From Thiodiazotropha sp040507035 (GTDB lineage Bacteria > Pseudomonadota > Gammaproteobacteria > Chromatiales > Chromatiaceae), in contig JBEVVR010000103.1 of NCBI GenBank assembly GCA_040507035.1, positions 1 through 64,000 of the forward strand: a stretch of 64,000 nt of DNA. Reading direction: 5' to 3'. Below, in pieces: positions 6,725 to 14,850 of the stretch. The notes below the pieces were generated by a model, which was not told where the DNA came from, ran no database searches, and was given only the letters and a program-made list of their open reading frames with translations. Numbering within the stretch: position 1 is the first letter of the stretch; each line of letters begins with the position of its first letter. The position numbers and the translations under genes are program-made.

Positions 6725-8599
6725 AAGCGTTAGCGGTTTAAACGCCTTCCCGTCACCCGAGTAGAAACGTGAAAACCCTTCATAAAACTCCAACCGCAGG
6801 ACCTGGATGGCAACGATCAACCCCTCCAGGACCAGGATAAAGACATTCCCCAGGACCACCGTGATCCAGTGCCCCAGGTCACCCATCATGTTGGCCAGGG
6901 TGAAGACCGCGATCGCCAGCGCCACATGATTCAGGCTGAAGGCGGCGACACGCAGGAAAGAGAGGGTGTTGGAGGCGTAGCCGGTGATTGTCTCAAAGGT
7001 CTCGATGAAGGCCACCAGGATGCGCTCGCCAATGGCGGCCTCCTGTTCGACCAGCTTATGGGCGAAGATACCGATCAGGGTGAGGACGGCCAGGGTCCCC
7101 CAGAAGAGGCCTACACTGCCCTCGGCATAGAAGCTGTAGCCGGTGCCGAGCAGGCCGGCATAGAGCAACAGGGAGAGCAGGCCGTTATCGCCAAACAGGG
7201 CGCCGATACGATCCCCGGTCATGAGGTGGTTGAGGATGTTCAGCAGGGTCACCAGAATGATGAATCCGATACCCCACAGCAGGGCCACGGTGAGCATGTA
7301 GAGGGGATCGGTGAGGGGGGCGATCCAGATGGCGTGGAGGATATGCTCATAGCCGAAGATGCTGCCGTAGAGAAACCCGAACAGGATCGAGGAGAGACCG
7401 GCGGCAATGCCGAAGGGGGTGAAGCTTCTTAGCTTGCGACGCAGCATCAGGGTGACCAGGATGATCACCGCGCCATGACCGATATCGCCGAACATCATAC
7501 CGAACATGAGGATATAGGTGAGGGCGAAGAGCTGGGTGGGATTGACCTCGCCATAACGGGGAACCCCATACTGCATCACCAACGAGGAGAAGGGGCGCAG
7601 CAGGCGACTGTGGCGCATCACCGAGGGCACCAGCCCCCGCTCATCGGGGCGCGGATCCCGGGTCTCGAGGACATAGGCGTTGGGCAGTTTGTCCCCCAGT
7701 GCCGATTCAACCAGGTGGATATCTTCTGCGGGGACCCATCCCTGCAGCCGGGATAGATTGCCGAGCTGGCGAGCGGCCTCTCCCAAGGCCACATAGGGCG
7801 CCGCAAGATGGAGTATCCTGGCTGCTTGCCGTAACTCCTGGTTGGCGGATTCGCTCCAGCCTTGGATTGTCTCCCCGAGTTCCTCGTCTGCCGCTTCAAC
7901 CGCTGCCCTGCGCTGCAGTAACCGGGTCTCGGAGGCCTCAGGATGGGCATGCAGTTCGGGTGGAATCTCCAACGGCCGGAAACCGGCGGTGTCGAGTACG
8001 GATTTCAGTTTCGATCCCTCGTTGCCACCACTGCCGACAATGATTACGTGACTTTCACTGTCACTCTCGTGGAAGGGGAAGAGCATGTAGTTATCGAGGC
8101 CGAGGGCGTCTTTCAGTTGACTGACCTGGGCGCGGGGTACCATACCGATGGTGGTTTGGAGAAACTGTTTGTCGCCCTGGAGTTGCCCCAGGTCGATTTG
8201 GAGATCGTGAAAATTGGCCAGGGTGGTCTCCAGTTGGTCGATGCTCCTGCGCTCCTCCAGATGACGGCGACGGCTCTCCTCGAAATCGGAACAGCTCTCC
8301 CAGGCCTGGCCCAACCATTGATTCACCGCTTCGAGTTGCTGCTCGGAGATCGGCGTGATATCCCCGGAGAAAGCGGGGGCTGTGAATTCGACCTGGGAGG
8401 AGATCTTATCAAGACGTGCCTTAGCCTGGGCATAACACTCGCGAAAATGCTGTCCGGGAACATTCGGCAGCTCGTGCTCTGCATAGGGGCGGTTATCCGG
8501 ACTGAAGCTGTTGAGACCGGCGAGGATCATCGAGGCGCTGGGTAGATCGGCGGTGAGTACCTGCAGACTGATATGCTTCATCGGCAACGGGCTAAACAT
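6722..8599 (-). CDS. ntpI: A/V-type ATPase membrane subunit I (stator, ion channel)
   Basis: Large membrane stator subunit (equivalent to subunit a), about 625 aa. The soluble N-terminal half (1 to about 290) contains coiled coils that contact the peripheral stalks. The C-terminal half holds seven to eight membrane helices (FALTYILMFGMMFGDIGHGAVIIL, the ETITGYASNTLSFLRVAAFSLNH region and a final helix near VFILVLEGLIVAIQVLRLEFYE). The conserved arginine of SFLR is in place. The start is ATG 8599, because GGAGG lies 6 nt upstream; a longer frame to 8650 has no such site. It overlaps the end of ntpC by 8 nt, so it is translationally coupled. Confidence 0.94.
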   Translation of the reverse strand: MFSPLPMKHISLQVLTADLPSASMILAGLNSFSPDNRPYAEHELPNVPGQHFRECYAQAKARLDKISSQVEFTAPAFSGDITPISEQQLEAVNQWLGQAWESCSDFEESRRRHLEERRSIDQLETTLANFHDLQIDLGQLQGDKQFLQTTIGMVPRAQVSQLKDALGLDNYMLFPFHESDSESHVIIVGSGGNEGSKLKSVLDTAGFRPLEIPPELHAHPEASETRLLQRRAAVEAADEELGETIQGWSESANQELRQAARILHLAAPYVALGEAARQLGNLSRLQGWVPAEDIHLVESALGDKLPNAYVLETRDPRPDERGLVPSVMRHSRLLRPFSSLVMQYGVPRYGEVNPTQLFALTYILMFGMMFGDIGHGAVIILVTLMLRRKLRSFTPFGIAAGLSSILFGFLYGSIFGYEHILHAIWIAPLTDPLYMLTVALLWGIGFIILVTLLNILNHLMTGDRIGALFGDNGLLSLLLYAGLLGTGYSFYAEGSVGLFWGTLAVLTLIGIFAHKLVEQEAAIGERILVAFIETFETITGYASNTLSFLRVAAFSLNHVALAIAVFTLANMMGDLGHWITVVLGNVFILVLEGLIVAIQVLRLEFYEGFSRFYSGDGKAFKPLTL

Positions 8600-9653
8600 G
8601 AGTCGCCTCCACTGACCCCGCGGGCAAGGGATTACCCGGTACCGCCTCATTTAAAATTCCCTGATCCATGTGTAAAAGCTTGCCCTGAATGATGGCGTAG
8701 AGTTTCATCAGATCCATGTCCCGAATGATCAGGTAGCTTAGCGCCGAGACCACCGCATCGGGGCTGTAGTGCATCAATTTACGCAGCTCATCAGCGGCGG
8801 TATGGTCGAGTCGCTGCCGTACCTGGGTAATGTTCTTCACATCGGCGAGGATGGTTTTGAACTGTTGGGGCAGGTGATCGATGATCGTCTCCAGGCCGTC
8901 CAGATTGGCCAGTTCCATCAGTTTCTCTCGTTGGATGCGGCCGCCATAGGGGACCAACAGGTAGTAGGCTTCACTGGGTGCGAAGCGGTAGACCAGGCGG
9001 TAGCGCAACAGCCAGAGAATATTCTGTCGATCGATCATGAGACCGATCACCTTTTTCAGCCCGCGCTTGTCGATGCCATCGGTAATGTTGGCGTGGCGCA
9101 GCATGCCGGTGTAGTAGAGTCGATCGATGGCGGCGTCGAGGGAGAAGTTTTCGTGTTGCTCCTTGAATACGTTGCGCGCCTGCCTCGCGATCAATGCATA
9201 GGGGCCTTGATCGAGCTGGCGCAGCATCTCCAGCACGTTCTCCGCCTGCAGCAGGGATTCGTGGGGCAGGCGGATGTTCTCCGGCATCTCGAACAGATTG
9301 TCGCGAATCTCCTCCATCCCAAGGCTGTTCAGCTTGCCGCGGATCAGGGTTTTGAGATTGTAGAGTTCGAACTTTCTCGGCCAGTAGAGCATCAATCCCC
9401 GGGAGCGGCCGCTTAGGGGGCGCAACAGCACCGACAGTTCATGCATCAGACGCTGCAGCAGGGCCTGTTCGACCAGGCGAATCTTCTGCCGGTTATCGAT
9501 CGCCTCTTCGAAGATGGGCTGCAGGTCAAAGGTTTCACCCAGTTGCGCGAGGGACATCTGCTTCAGACGTTCAACGCTATCCGGATCGAGCAGCCGTGCC
9601 GAGAGTACACCGACGCGAGTCTTTAGATAGGCCTGATCACTATGCGAACTCAT
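8592..9653 (-). CDS. ntpC: A/V-type ATPase subunit C (rotor cap)
   Basis: Subunit that sits on the proteolipid ring and links it to the D/F shaft, 353 aa, all-helical AC39/subunit C family. Recognisable segments include KFELYNLKTLIRG, DRQNILWLLRYRLVYRF and an acidic, helix-rich body. Second gene of the operon, 9 nt after the coiled-coil subunit gene, and overlapped at its end by ntpI. Weak primary conservation is usual for this subunit, so position in the operon and helical pattern support the call together. Confidence 0.9.
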   Translation of the reverse strand: MSSHSDQAYLKTRVGVLSARLLDPDSVERLKQMSLAQLGETFDLQPIFEEAIDNRQKIRLVEQALLQRLMHELSVLLRPLSGRSRGLMLYWPRKFELYNLKTLIRGKLNSLGMEEIRDNLFEMPENIRLPHESLLQAENVLEMLRQLDQGPYALIARQARNVFKEQHENFSLDAAIDRLYYTGMLRHANITDGIDKRGLKKVIGLMIDRQNILWLLRYRLVYRFAPSEAYYLLVPYGGRIQREKLMELANLDGLETIIDHLPQQFKTILADVKNITQVRQRLDHTAADELRKLMHYSPDAVVSALSYLIIRDMDLMKLYAIIQGKLLHMDQGILNEAVPGNPLPAGSVEATHV

Positions 9654-9662
9654 GAGACCGGT

Positions 9663-9989
9663 TCAATCTTCATCGGCCTTGGGATCGATCAGTACGGAGA
9701 AGGCCGCTTCCAATGCGTCTTCCTCCCGTGCCTCGGCATATTCGCGCAACTGGGCATGACGTTCGTCGAAGCGTTTTTTCAGTTCCGCGATGGTCTGTTC
9801 GGCCCGGCTCTCCGCTTTCTCCATGAAGTTCTGATGCAACTCGGGAATACGCACCTCGAAATGCTCTTCTTTGGTCTTGGCCTCTTGCAATGCCTCTTGG
9901 ATCATGCGCTCACGCATCTCTTCGGCCTTGCTGTGGATTTGTTGCGCTTTGGTTTCAGCGTCAAGCAAGCGCTGCAGTGATTCTTCCAT
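9663..9989 (-). CDS. ntpF: A/V-type ATPase coiled-coil subunit G/H (peripheral stalk)
   Basis: First gene of the ATPase operon: a 108-aa almost wholly helical, charged protein (MEESLQRLLDAETKAQ, then alternating E/K/R/A heptads), of the length and character of the G/H stator subunit that pairs with E. I start it at ATG 9989, with TGGGGGAT about 10 nt upstream. A longer frame opening at GTG 10055 covers the leader hairpin and has no such site. Because this family is defined by little more than coiled coil, the call depends on its place in the operon. Confidence 0.8.
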   Translation of the reverse strand: MEESLQRLLDAETKAQQIHSKAEEMRERMIQEALQEAKTKEEHFEVRIPELHQNFMEKAESRAEQTIAELKKRFDERHAQLREYAEAREEDALEAAFSVLIDPKADED

Positions 9990-10045
9990 TAAGCGAAATC
10001 CCCCAGTGTTATATCGGGTCGTTTGTTGTCGCTGAGGATCGATGT

Positions 10046-10069
10046 CAGGGTCCACCTGGCGCGACCCTG
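10046..10069 (-). other. Leader hairpin of the ATPase operon
   Basis: CAGGGTC (10046-10052) and GACCCTG (10063-10069) form a perfect 7-bp stem with a 10-nt loop. It lies 57 nt upstream of the first ATPase gene. There is no following T-run, so a leader structure is more likely than a terminator. Confidence 0.4.
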
Positions 10070-10085
10070 TGATACATAAATAGTG

Positions 10086-10100
10086 TAGCTAATTTAGCTA
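10086..10100. promoter_or_regulatory. Perfect palindrome, possible operator of the ATPase operon
   Basis: TAGCTAATTTAGCTA is a perfect 7+1+7 inverted repeat just upstream of the ATPase operon leader, in the region where its promoter must lie. The size and symmetry fit a dimeric repressor site. I cannot name the regulator and no strong -35/-10 pair is clear nearby. Confidence 0.35.
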
Positions 10101-10155
10101 TGGAATGTATGCCTTCATTGGGTTTGACGATTGAGCCAGATCATCAATCGAACAT

Positions 10156-10554
10156 CTAGCCACGGGTTCCCTCATCCCCGGCTATCAAATCGGGATCCTG
10201 GCGTTGATAACCAACCGCCTCGAGCTTCTCCAGATAGGCTCGCCACAGCTCATCGTGATGTTTACCCAGATTGTAGAGGTAGCGCCAGTCGTAGAGCCCC
10301 GAATTGTGGCCGTCGTCGAAGTGGATCTTGACCGCATACTGGCCGACCGGTTCGATTTGGGTGATGGTTACCCGTTCCTTGCCTCGCTCCAGTTTCGCCG
10401 TGGCCGGGCTGTGACCCCGGGTCTCGGCGGAGGGTGAGTAGACCCGTAGATATTCACAGGGAAGGGAGAAGTGACTGCCATCGTCGAAGGCGATATCGAG
10501 GAAGCGGCTCTTCTGATGAACCTTGATATCCACCGGGTGTGGGTGCTGTGTCAT
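10156..10554 (-). CDS. DUF971 protein (gamma-butyrobetaine hydroxylase-like N-terminal domain)
   Basis: A 132-aa stand-alone DUF971 domain. Diagnostic stretches are FDDGSHFSLPCEYLRVYSPS, RGHSPAT and PVGQYAVKIHFDDGHNSGLYDWRYL. This fold is also the N-terminal domain of gamma-butyrobetaine hydroxylase. Free-standing versions occur beside iron-sulfur or haem genes, but their biochemical role is not settled. The ATG overlaps the ferrochelatase stop by 4 nt (ATGA), so the two are co-translated. The tail after about residue 105 is charged and probably flexible. Confidence 0.88.
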   Translation of the reverse strand: MTQHPHPVDIKVHQKSRFLDIAFDDGSHFSLPCEYLRVYSPSAETRGHSPATAKLERGKERVTITQIEPVGQYAVKIHFDDGHNSGLYDWRYLYNLGKHHDELWRAYLEKLEAVGYQRQDPDLIAGDEGTRG

Positions 10555-11606
10555 GAGCCATCCTCGCTGTGGTCCGATCCACTCTCCGCCCAGCCTGAGA
10601 GTTGGTTGCAGATCAGCTCCGTGAGCATCTGCATATGCTCGGGAGAATCATTGAGCGCCGGTATATAGGCATAGGCCTTGCCCCCCGACTCAAGGAAGGC
10701 TTCGCGGTTCTCCTCGGCAATCTCCTCGAGGGTTTCAAGACAGTCTACGGAGAACGCGGGGCAGACCACCTGGACGCTCTCTATGCCCTCACTTCCCCAC
10801 TGTTTCAAGGTATCCGTGGTGTAGGGCTTCATCCATTCCTGGGCGCCGAAGCGCGACTGAAAGCTGAGGTGCCACTGCTCCGGCTCGAGACCGAGGGTTT
10901 TCGCCACTCTGTTGGCCGTGGCGCGGCACTCATCCGGATAGGGGTCGCCGGCCAGGTAGTAGTCTTTGGGGATGCCGTGAAAGGAGAACAGCAGCTTCTG
11001 TGCGGCACCCTCTCGATCACGAAAATTGCGGATGCTCTCGCTCAGCACCCTGATATAGTCGTTTCGATCGTGGTAGCGCTGAATGAAACGCAGCTCGGGT
11101 ATCCAACGCCAGCGTTGCAGCTCTCCGCTGACGGCATCGAAGATTGAGGCGGTGGTGGTGGCAGAGTATTGCGGATAGAGGGGTAACACCAGCAGGCGCT
11201 GTATGTTCTTCTGGCGCAGTTCGTGCAGTGCGCTGGCGATGGATGGATTACCGTAGCGCATCCCCAGGGCAACATGGAACTGGCCTCGGAGTCGGGATTT
11301 CAAGAGCTCGCTCATTGCCGCTTGCTGTCGCTTGGATATGGCCAGTAACGGCGAGCCCTCGTCGGTCCATATACTCTTATACTCCTCTGCCTTGACCCTT
11401 GGCCTGATTCTCAGAACGATTCCGTAAAGTATCACCAGCCAGATTAGCTTTGGGATCGCAACCACCCGGGGATCGCTGAGAAATTCAGCGAGAAAACGAC
11501 GTACCGCCGGTGTTGTCGGTGCATCGGGTGTGCCCAGATTGACCAGGAGTATGCCAAGACCCCCATCCGGCTGGTTTAGCTGGTCTGATTGATTGATATA
11601 CTTCAT
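10551..11606 (-). CDS. hemH: Ferrochelatase
   Basis: Inserts Fe2+ into protoporphyrin IX, the last step of protohaem synthesis; 351 aa, soluble or membrane-associated in bacteria. N-terminal ILLVNLGTPDAP, catalytic H210 in SFHGIP, and the conserved CPAFSVDCLETLEEI acidic segment near 280-290 are all present. It starts at ATG 11606, only 4 nt after the stop of the upstream hypothetical gene, and overlaps DUF971 at its end. Three genes (11611-12534, hemH, DUF971) therefore look like one minus-strand transcript. Confidence 0.96.
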   Translation of the reverse strand: MKYINQSDQLNQPDGGLGILLVNLGTPDAPTTPAVRRFLAEFLSDPRVVAIPKLIWLVILYGIVLRIRPRVKAEEYKSIWTDEGSPLLAISKRQQAAMSELLKSRLRGQFHVALGMRYGNPSIASALHELRQKNIQRLLVLPLYPQYSATTTASIFDAVSGELQRWRWIPELRFIQRYHDRNDYIRVLSESIRNFRDREGAAQKLLFSFHGIPKDYYLAGDPYPDECRATANRVAKTLGLEPEQWHLSFQSRFGAQEWMKPYTTDTLKQWGSEGIESVQVVCPAFSVDCLETLEEIAEENREAFLESGGKAYAYIPALNDSPEHMQMLTELICNQLSGWAESGSDHSEDGS

Positions 11607-11610
11607 AGAC

Positions 11611-12534
11611 TCATTTCCGGTTAGCAGTTCGAATTTTTGCTTCTACCCGCGCACTATTCAACAGGTCATTATTGTGTATTTCGGGATAGAGACGCCACAA
11701 GCGCTCAACCATTTCAGCTTGAAGCACGGCGCTCTGCTCCAGGCGATCACGGGTTACCGGGTCGAGTCCGTGTAACTGCAGTAACTGGGGTGCCTTCCAA
11801 GCGATATAGTCCGCCACCAGGCAACGATCATCCTCATTTTTCCACTCCTCCGTGATCGGTAGCTGTGGGAATGCGGTCAGGTCCAGTCTATCCTGCGTCG
11901 GCTGGCAGGGGGTATGGCTGCCGTCCAGGTTGCGTTTGAACCAGGCGCGCCGATGTTGTTGACCACCGCGGTCCCTGACTCTTGCCTCCAGGACCGAGGT
12001 ATGGATCCTGTGATTAACACCGTCGTCGTTGACTTGTCCCCTTTGCTGCAGGCTTGGGGAGACAAATGAGAAATCACCCCGATCGGCGGCAATCCATTCG
12101 GTGCTGTCAGCCTGACTCAATTGATCGCCAGTTTGACAGGATGCCAGGAGTGCGACGGGCTTTAGGTTGTGCTCATCCAACAGCCAGAGTTCATAGGGGT
12201 CAGCAGGGGGGAAGGGGAGTGCTTTGATGGCGCTTGACAGGGCAGGAATCAGCTGCTCGGCAGAGGTAATCATGTCGCGAATATTAAATAGTGGATTTAC
12301 AGGTACTTGTTGCAGACCCGATTCTTGCGTCCAACGCCCAAAGGTGTAGAACTGTTTGCCACTAAAAGGCATATTGGCCCACAAGCCTTGGGGTGTGTCA
12401 CTGAGAACCTGAATCTCCCAGACCAGACCCGTGTCACTCAGCGCACGGGCATTTTCACCAGCAAAGACCTGCAGTATGCCATGGAACGGGTTGAGCTGGC
12501 GGATACTGAATCTGTTGAATAGCTGATTGGCCAT
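11611..12534 (-). CDS. Conserved-looking hypothetical protein upstream of hemH
   Basis: I do not recognise this 307-aa protein. It has no signal peptide or membrane segment. The first 100 residues resemble a beta-rich domain (FHGILQVFAGENARALSDTGLVWEIQV.., FYTFGRWTQ). The middle is charged with RDRGGQQHRRAWFKRNLDG, and the C-terminal 80 residues are helical with several tryptophans (EEWKNEDDRCLVADYIAWKAP). Codon use looks like that of its neighbours and it is closely spaced to hemH (4 nt), so it is likely expressed with it. No function is claimed. Confidence 0.75.
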   Translation of the reverse strand: MANQLFNRFSIRQLNPFHGILQVFAGENARALSDTGLVWEIQVLSDTPQGLWANMPFSGKQFYTFGRWTQESGLQQVPVNPLFNIRDMITSAEQLIPALSSAIKALPFPPADPYELWLLDEHNLKPVALLASCQTGDQLSQADSTEWIAADRGDFSFVSPSLQQRGQVNDDGVNHRIHTSVLEARVRDRGGQQHRRAWFKRNLDGSHTPCQPTQDRLDLTAFPQLPITEEWKNEDDRCLVADYIAWKAPQLLQLHGLDPVTRDRLEQSAVLQAEMVERLWRLYPEIHNNDLLNSARVEAKIRTANRK

Positions 12535-12692
12535 GGCAGGAGACTACATGAGGAGGCTGGAACAAGCGAGTGTCTGCTTGTTATAGTCGGCTGGTTAAAC
12601 TTTTTGTTAGCTACTGAAACCGGCAGCCCCGGGTTTTGTTGAACAGGTATTTATCGAATAGAGATCTGGGTAGTCCGCAGATTTTTCCTCTT

Positions 12693-13325
12693 ATGAATAG
12701 ACAGAAACGGCAGCTGATATTTGAACGCCTACAGCTGAATAATCCCAATCCGACTACTGAACTTAACTATAAAACCGCTTTTGAGCTCCTGGTGGCAGTC
12801 ATCCTCTCTGCCCAGGCAACGGACAAGAGTGTGAACAAAGCGACACAGGCGCTTTTTGCGGTGGCCGATTCCCCGGGATCGATGCTTACGCTCGGGGTTG
12901 ATGGATTGAAGCGTTATATCAGGACCATAGGACTGTTTAACAACAAGGCCAAGAATATTATCGAAACATGTCGTATTCTGGTCGAACAGCACGATGGAGT
13001 GGTGCCACAAACCCGTAAAGCCCTTGAGGATCTGCCGGGAGTGGGAAGAAAGACCGCCAATGTGGTGTTGAACACAGCGTTCGGCCAACCCACGATGGCC
13101 GTGGACACCCACATATTCCGGGTTGCCAACAGAACCCGTTTGGCACCGGGAAAGACCCCACTGGAGGTTGAAAAAAAACTATTGCGGGTAATTCCCGCAC
13201 CTTTTTTGCAGGATGCTCACCATTGGCTGATATTACACGGACGATATACTTGTATTGCGCGCAAGCCTCGTTGCGGGAGTTGTGTCATCGAGGATCTGTG
13301 CGAGTATCCGGATAAGAGCGAATAG
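12693..13325 (+). CDS. nth: Endonuclease III (DNA glycosylase/AP lyase)
   Basis: Base-excision-repair glycosylase with AP-lyase activity on oxidised pyrimidines, 210 aa, as in E. coli. It has the helix-hairpin-helix LPGVGRKTANVV with catalytic Lys, the catalytic Asp in AVDTHIFRV, and a C-terminal 4Fe-4S loop C-x6-C-x2-C-x5-C (CIARKPRCGSCVIEDLC). The ATG at 12693 matches the family N-terminus (MNRQKRQLIFERL). An upstream in-frame TTG at 12636 adds 19 residues that do not belong to the family. Confidence 0.96.
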   Translation: MNRQKRQLIFERLQLNNPNPTTELNYKTAFELLVAVILSAQATDKSVNKATQALFAVADSPGSMLTLGVDGLKRYIRTIGLFNNKAKNIIETCRILVEQHDGVVPQTRKALEDLPGVGRKTANVVLNTAFGQPTMAVDTHIFRVANRTRLAPGKTPLEVEKKLLRVIPAPFLQDAHHWLILHGRYTCIARKPRCGSCVIEDLCEYPDKSE

Positions 13326-13377
13326 TCTCGCCTAAAGTCTGTTGCATTGACTGCCAGGCGTCTCAAAGGAGATGACG

Positions 13378-13836
13378 ATGGATAGAATAACCCAAAGATT
13401 GCTGCTGATGCTGCTGATAGTGGCCACGCCTGGAGTGATGGCCGATACAGGACTTGTCAATTTATCCAGCGAATTCAGTGTAGAGGAGACCGCTGATCGT
13501 TTTGTCACCGCGGCAACTGGCGCGGGATTGAAGGTGTTTAATCGCATAGACCATGCGGCTGGTGCAACCAAGGTAGGGAAAACGCTACGCCCCACCGAAT
13601 TGATCATCTTTGGCAGCCCCAAGGTCGGTACAGCATTGATGACAAGCGACCAGAGAGTCGGTATCGATCTGCCATTGAAAGCGTTGGTGTGGCAAGATGA
13701 GGAGGGTGGAGTCTGGTTGAGCTACAATAGCCCGGACTACCTTTTCAGCCGGTTTGCCATCAGCGACAGGGAGAAGGTCAAAGAGAATGTCAGCGCGGCA
13801 TTGAAGAAATTCGCCAAGCATGCAACACAACCCTAA
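13378..13836 (+). CDS. DUF302 protein with signal peptide
   Basis: Probable periplasmic DUF302 protein of 152 aa. The signal peptide covers about 1-22 (LLLMLLIVATPGVMA). The DUF302 core follows: FSVEETADRFVTAATGAGLKVFNRIDHAAGA.., then LIIFGSPKVGTALM and LPLKALVWQDEEGGVWLSYNSP. DUF302 proteins are often found in sulfur- and metal-related contexts, but the function is unknown. AAAGGAG at 13365-13371 sits 6 nt before ATG 13378 and decides against the ATG at 13372. Confidence 0.88.
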   Translation: MDRITQRLLLMLLIVATPGVMADTGLVNLSSEFSVEETADRFVTAATGAGLKVFNRIDHAAGATKVGKTLRPTELIIFGSPKVGTALMTSDQRVGIDLPLKALVWQDEEGGVWLSYNSPDYLFSRFAISDREKVKENVSAALKKFAKHATQP

Positions 13837-13850
13837 ACCAAGACCCATCC

Positions 13851-14285
13851 ATGATCAGCGGTGATCGTAATCAGTTACGCCAAGTCTTCTTTGAGGCATG
13901 GCGAAAGCACCAGGCCGGTGCTGCCATGGAACCGCTGGAGAAGATGATCTGTAGCGTGGTCAAAGCCCATCCCGAATACCATGGGATGCTGAATGACAGA
14001 GAGCGTTTCCTGCTACAGGAGTTTCATGCGGAGAGTGGTGAGAGCAATCCCTTTTTACATATGGCGATGCACATCACCCTGCTGGAGCAGATAACCACCG
14101 ATCGACCGTTTGGCATCAGCGGCCTCTATCAGCGCCTCTGTCAACGTGCGGGTGAGGCCCATGAGGCAGAGCATCAACTGATGGAGTGTCTTGGCCGAAT
14201 ATTATGGGAGGCGCAATCGGCCAATCAGATGCCTGATGAAACCGCCTATATCGGTTGTATCGAGGGGTTGTTGAAAGATGGATAG
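13851..14285 (+). CDS. DUF1841 protein
   Basis: 144-aa helical cytoplasmic protein matching the DUF1841 pattern: LRQVFFEAWRKH, HPEYHGML, NPFLHMAMHITLLEQI..DRPFGI and EAEHQLMECLGRILWEAQ. Histidines at HMAMHI and EAEHQLME recur in the family and might bind metal (inference). No established function. Its end overlaps the start of the next small gene by 8 nt, and it begins 14 nt after the DUF302 gene, so 13378-14475 is probably one transcript. Confidence 0.87.
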   Translation: MISGDRNQLRQVFFEAWRKHQAGAAMEPLEKMICSVVKAHPEYHGMLNDRERFLLQEFHAESGESNPFLHMAMHITLLEQITTDRPFGISGLYQRLCQRAGEAHEAEHQLMECLGRILWEAQSANQMPDETAYIGCIEGLLKDG

Positions 14286-14475
14286 CAGGAACTGCACATT
14301 GTGCCGGGTGATGCGTGGTCTGGCCTTTGGCGGGATCGGTGCCGCCATCGGCGGTTATGGTTCGCTGCTGCTAGGCGCCGAGCGCAATGAAGCAATCTAC
14401 TATGCGTTGTTCGGAGCCTTGGCGTTGACGGCGATTCTGCAGCGCAAGCGGGGAGGCAAGGATTCCGAGGAGTAG
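14278..14475 (+). CDS. Small membrane protein
   Basis: 65-aa protein with an N-terminal CTLC pair (C6, C9), two hydrophobic segments (about 14-33 with a GxxGxxxGGYG glycine pattern, and 39-55) and a basic, charged tail (QRKRGGKDSEE). It overlaps the DUF1841 gene by 8 nt, which supports real translation. I do not recognise the family. The glycine pattern suggests helix packing and the Cys pair might bind a metal, but neither is demonstrated. Confidence 0.65.
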   Translation: MDSRNCTLCRVMRGLAFGGIGAAIGGYGSLLLGAERNEAIYYALFGALALTAILQRKRGGKDSEE

Positions 14476-14487
14476 TCTTGGCAGCAC

Positions 14488-14850
14488 CTAGCCCAGTGCT
14501 TCCAGGTCGCGCTGCAGCTGTTCCTCGTCAGCGATATTCAACTCGATCAGGCGGCGCAACAGGCTGATACTCTCCATATCGATCTCCTTGCACAGTACGC
14601 CGATATGTTGATCCTCCTCGTGGGCGCAAACCGCGTGCATGGTGATCACGGCATCTGCCTGGTTGAGTATGACCTCGATGGTAACTTCATCGCCCGGTTT
14701 GCCTGGCCAGTCCGCAGGCGCCTTGAGCAATGCCCCTTTGAACGATATATCGATGAGGCTGGTGGCGTAGGTAACCCGCTGCCTGATGATGCTGGCGGCG
14801 GCGTCGAATAGGATGCGCTGGAAGCGTCTGCGTTCGTTGGCTTCAGTCAT
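14488..14850 (-). CDS. PilZ-domain protein (c-di-GMP receptor type)
   Basis: 120-aa single-domain PilZ protein. The two c-di-GMP binding signatures are visible: RRRFQR near residues 7-12, and DISFKGA about 30 residues later (D/N-x-S-x-x-G). The C-terminal half is helical (ISLLRRLIELNIADEEQLQRDL). The start is ATG 14850, which overlaps the FHA gene stop by 8 nt, so the two are coupled. It lies 1 kb from fleQ and is likely to link c-di-GMP to motility or surface behaviour (inference). Confidence 0.9.
   Translation of the reverse strand: MTEANERRRFQRILFDAAASIIRQRVTYATSLIDISFKGALLKAPADWPGKPGDEVTIEVILNQADAVITMHAVCAHEEDQHIGVLCKEIDMESISLLRRLIELNIADEEQLQRDLEALG

Noticed and set aside
8600..8650. N-terminal extension of ntpI
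   Set aside because: The GGAGG site 6 nt before ATG 8599 and the family N-terminus (MFSPLPMKHISL) fix the start there; the extension is non-homologous and lies inside ntpC.
10128..10150. CGATTGA...TCAATCG inverted repeat next to the DUF971 stop
   Set aside because: Possible terminator stem for the hemH-DUF971 transcript, but no T-run follows on the minus strand.
12561..12582. AACAAGC...GCTTGTT inverted repeat upstream of nth
   Set aside because: A 7-bp stem can occur by chance in a 64-kb window, and nothing around it supports an operator or terminator.
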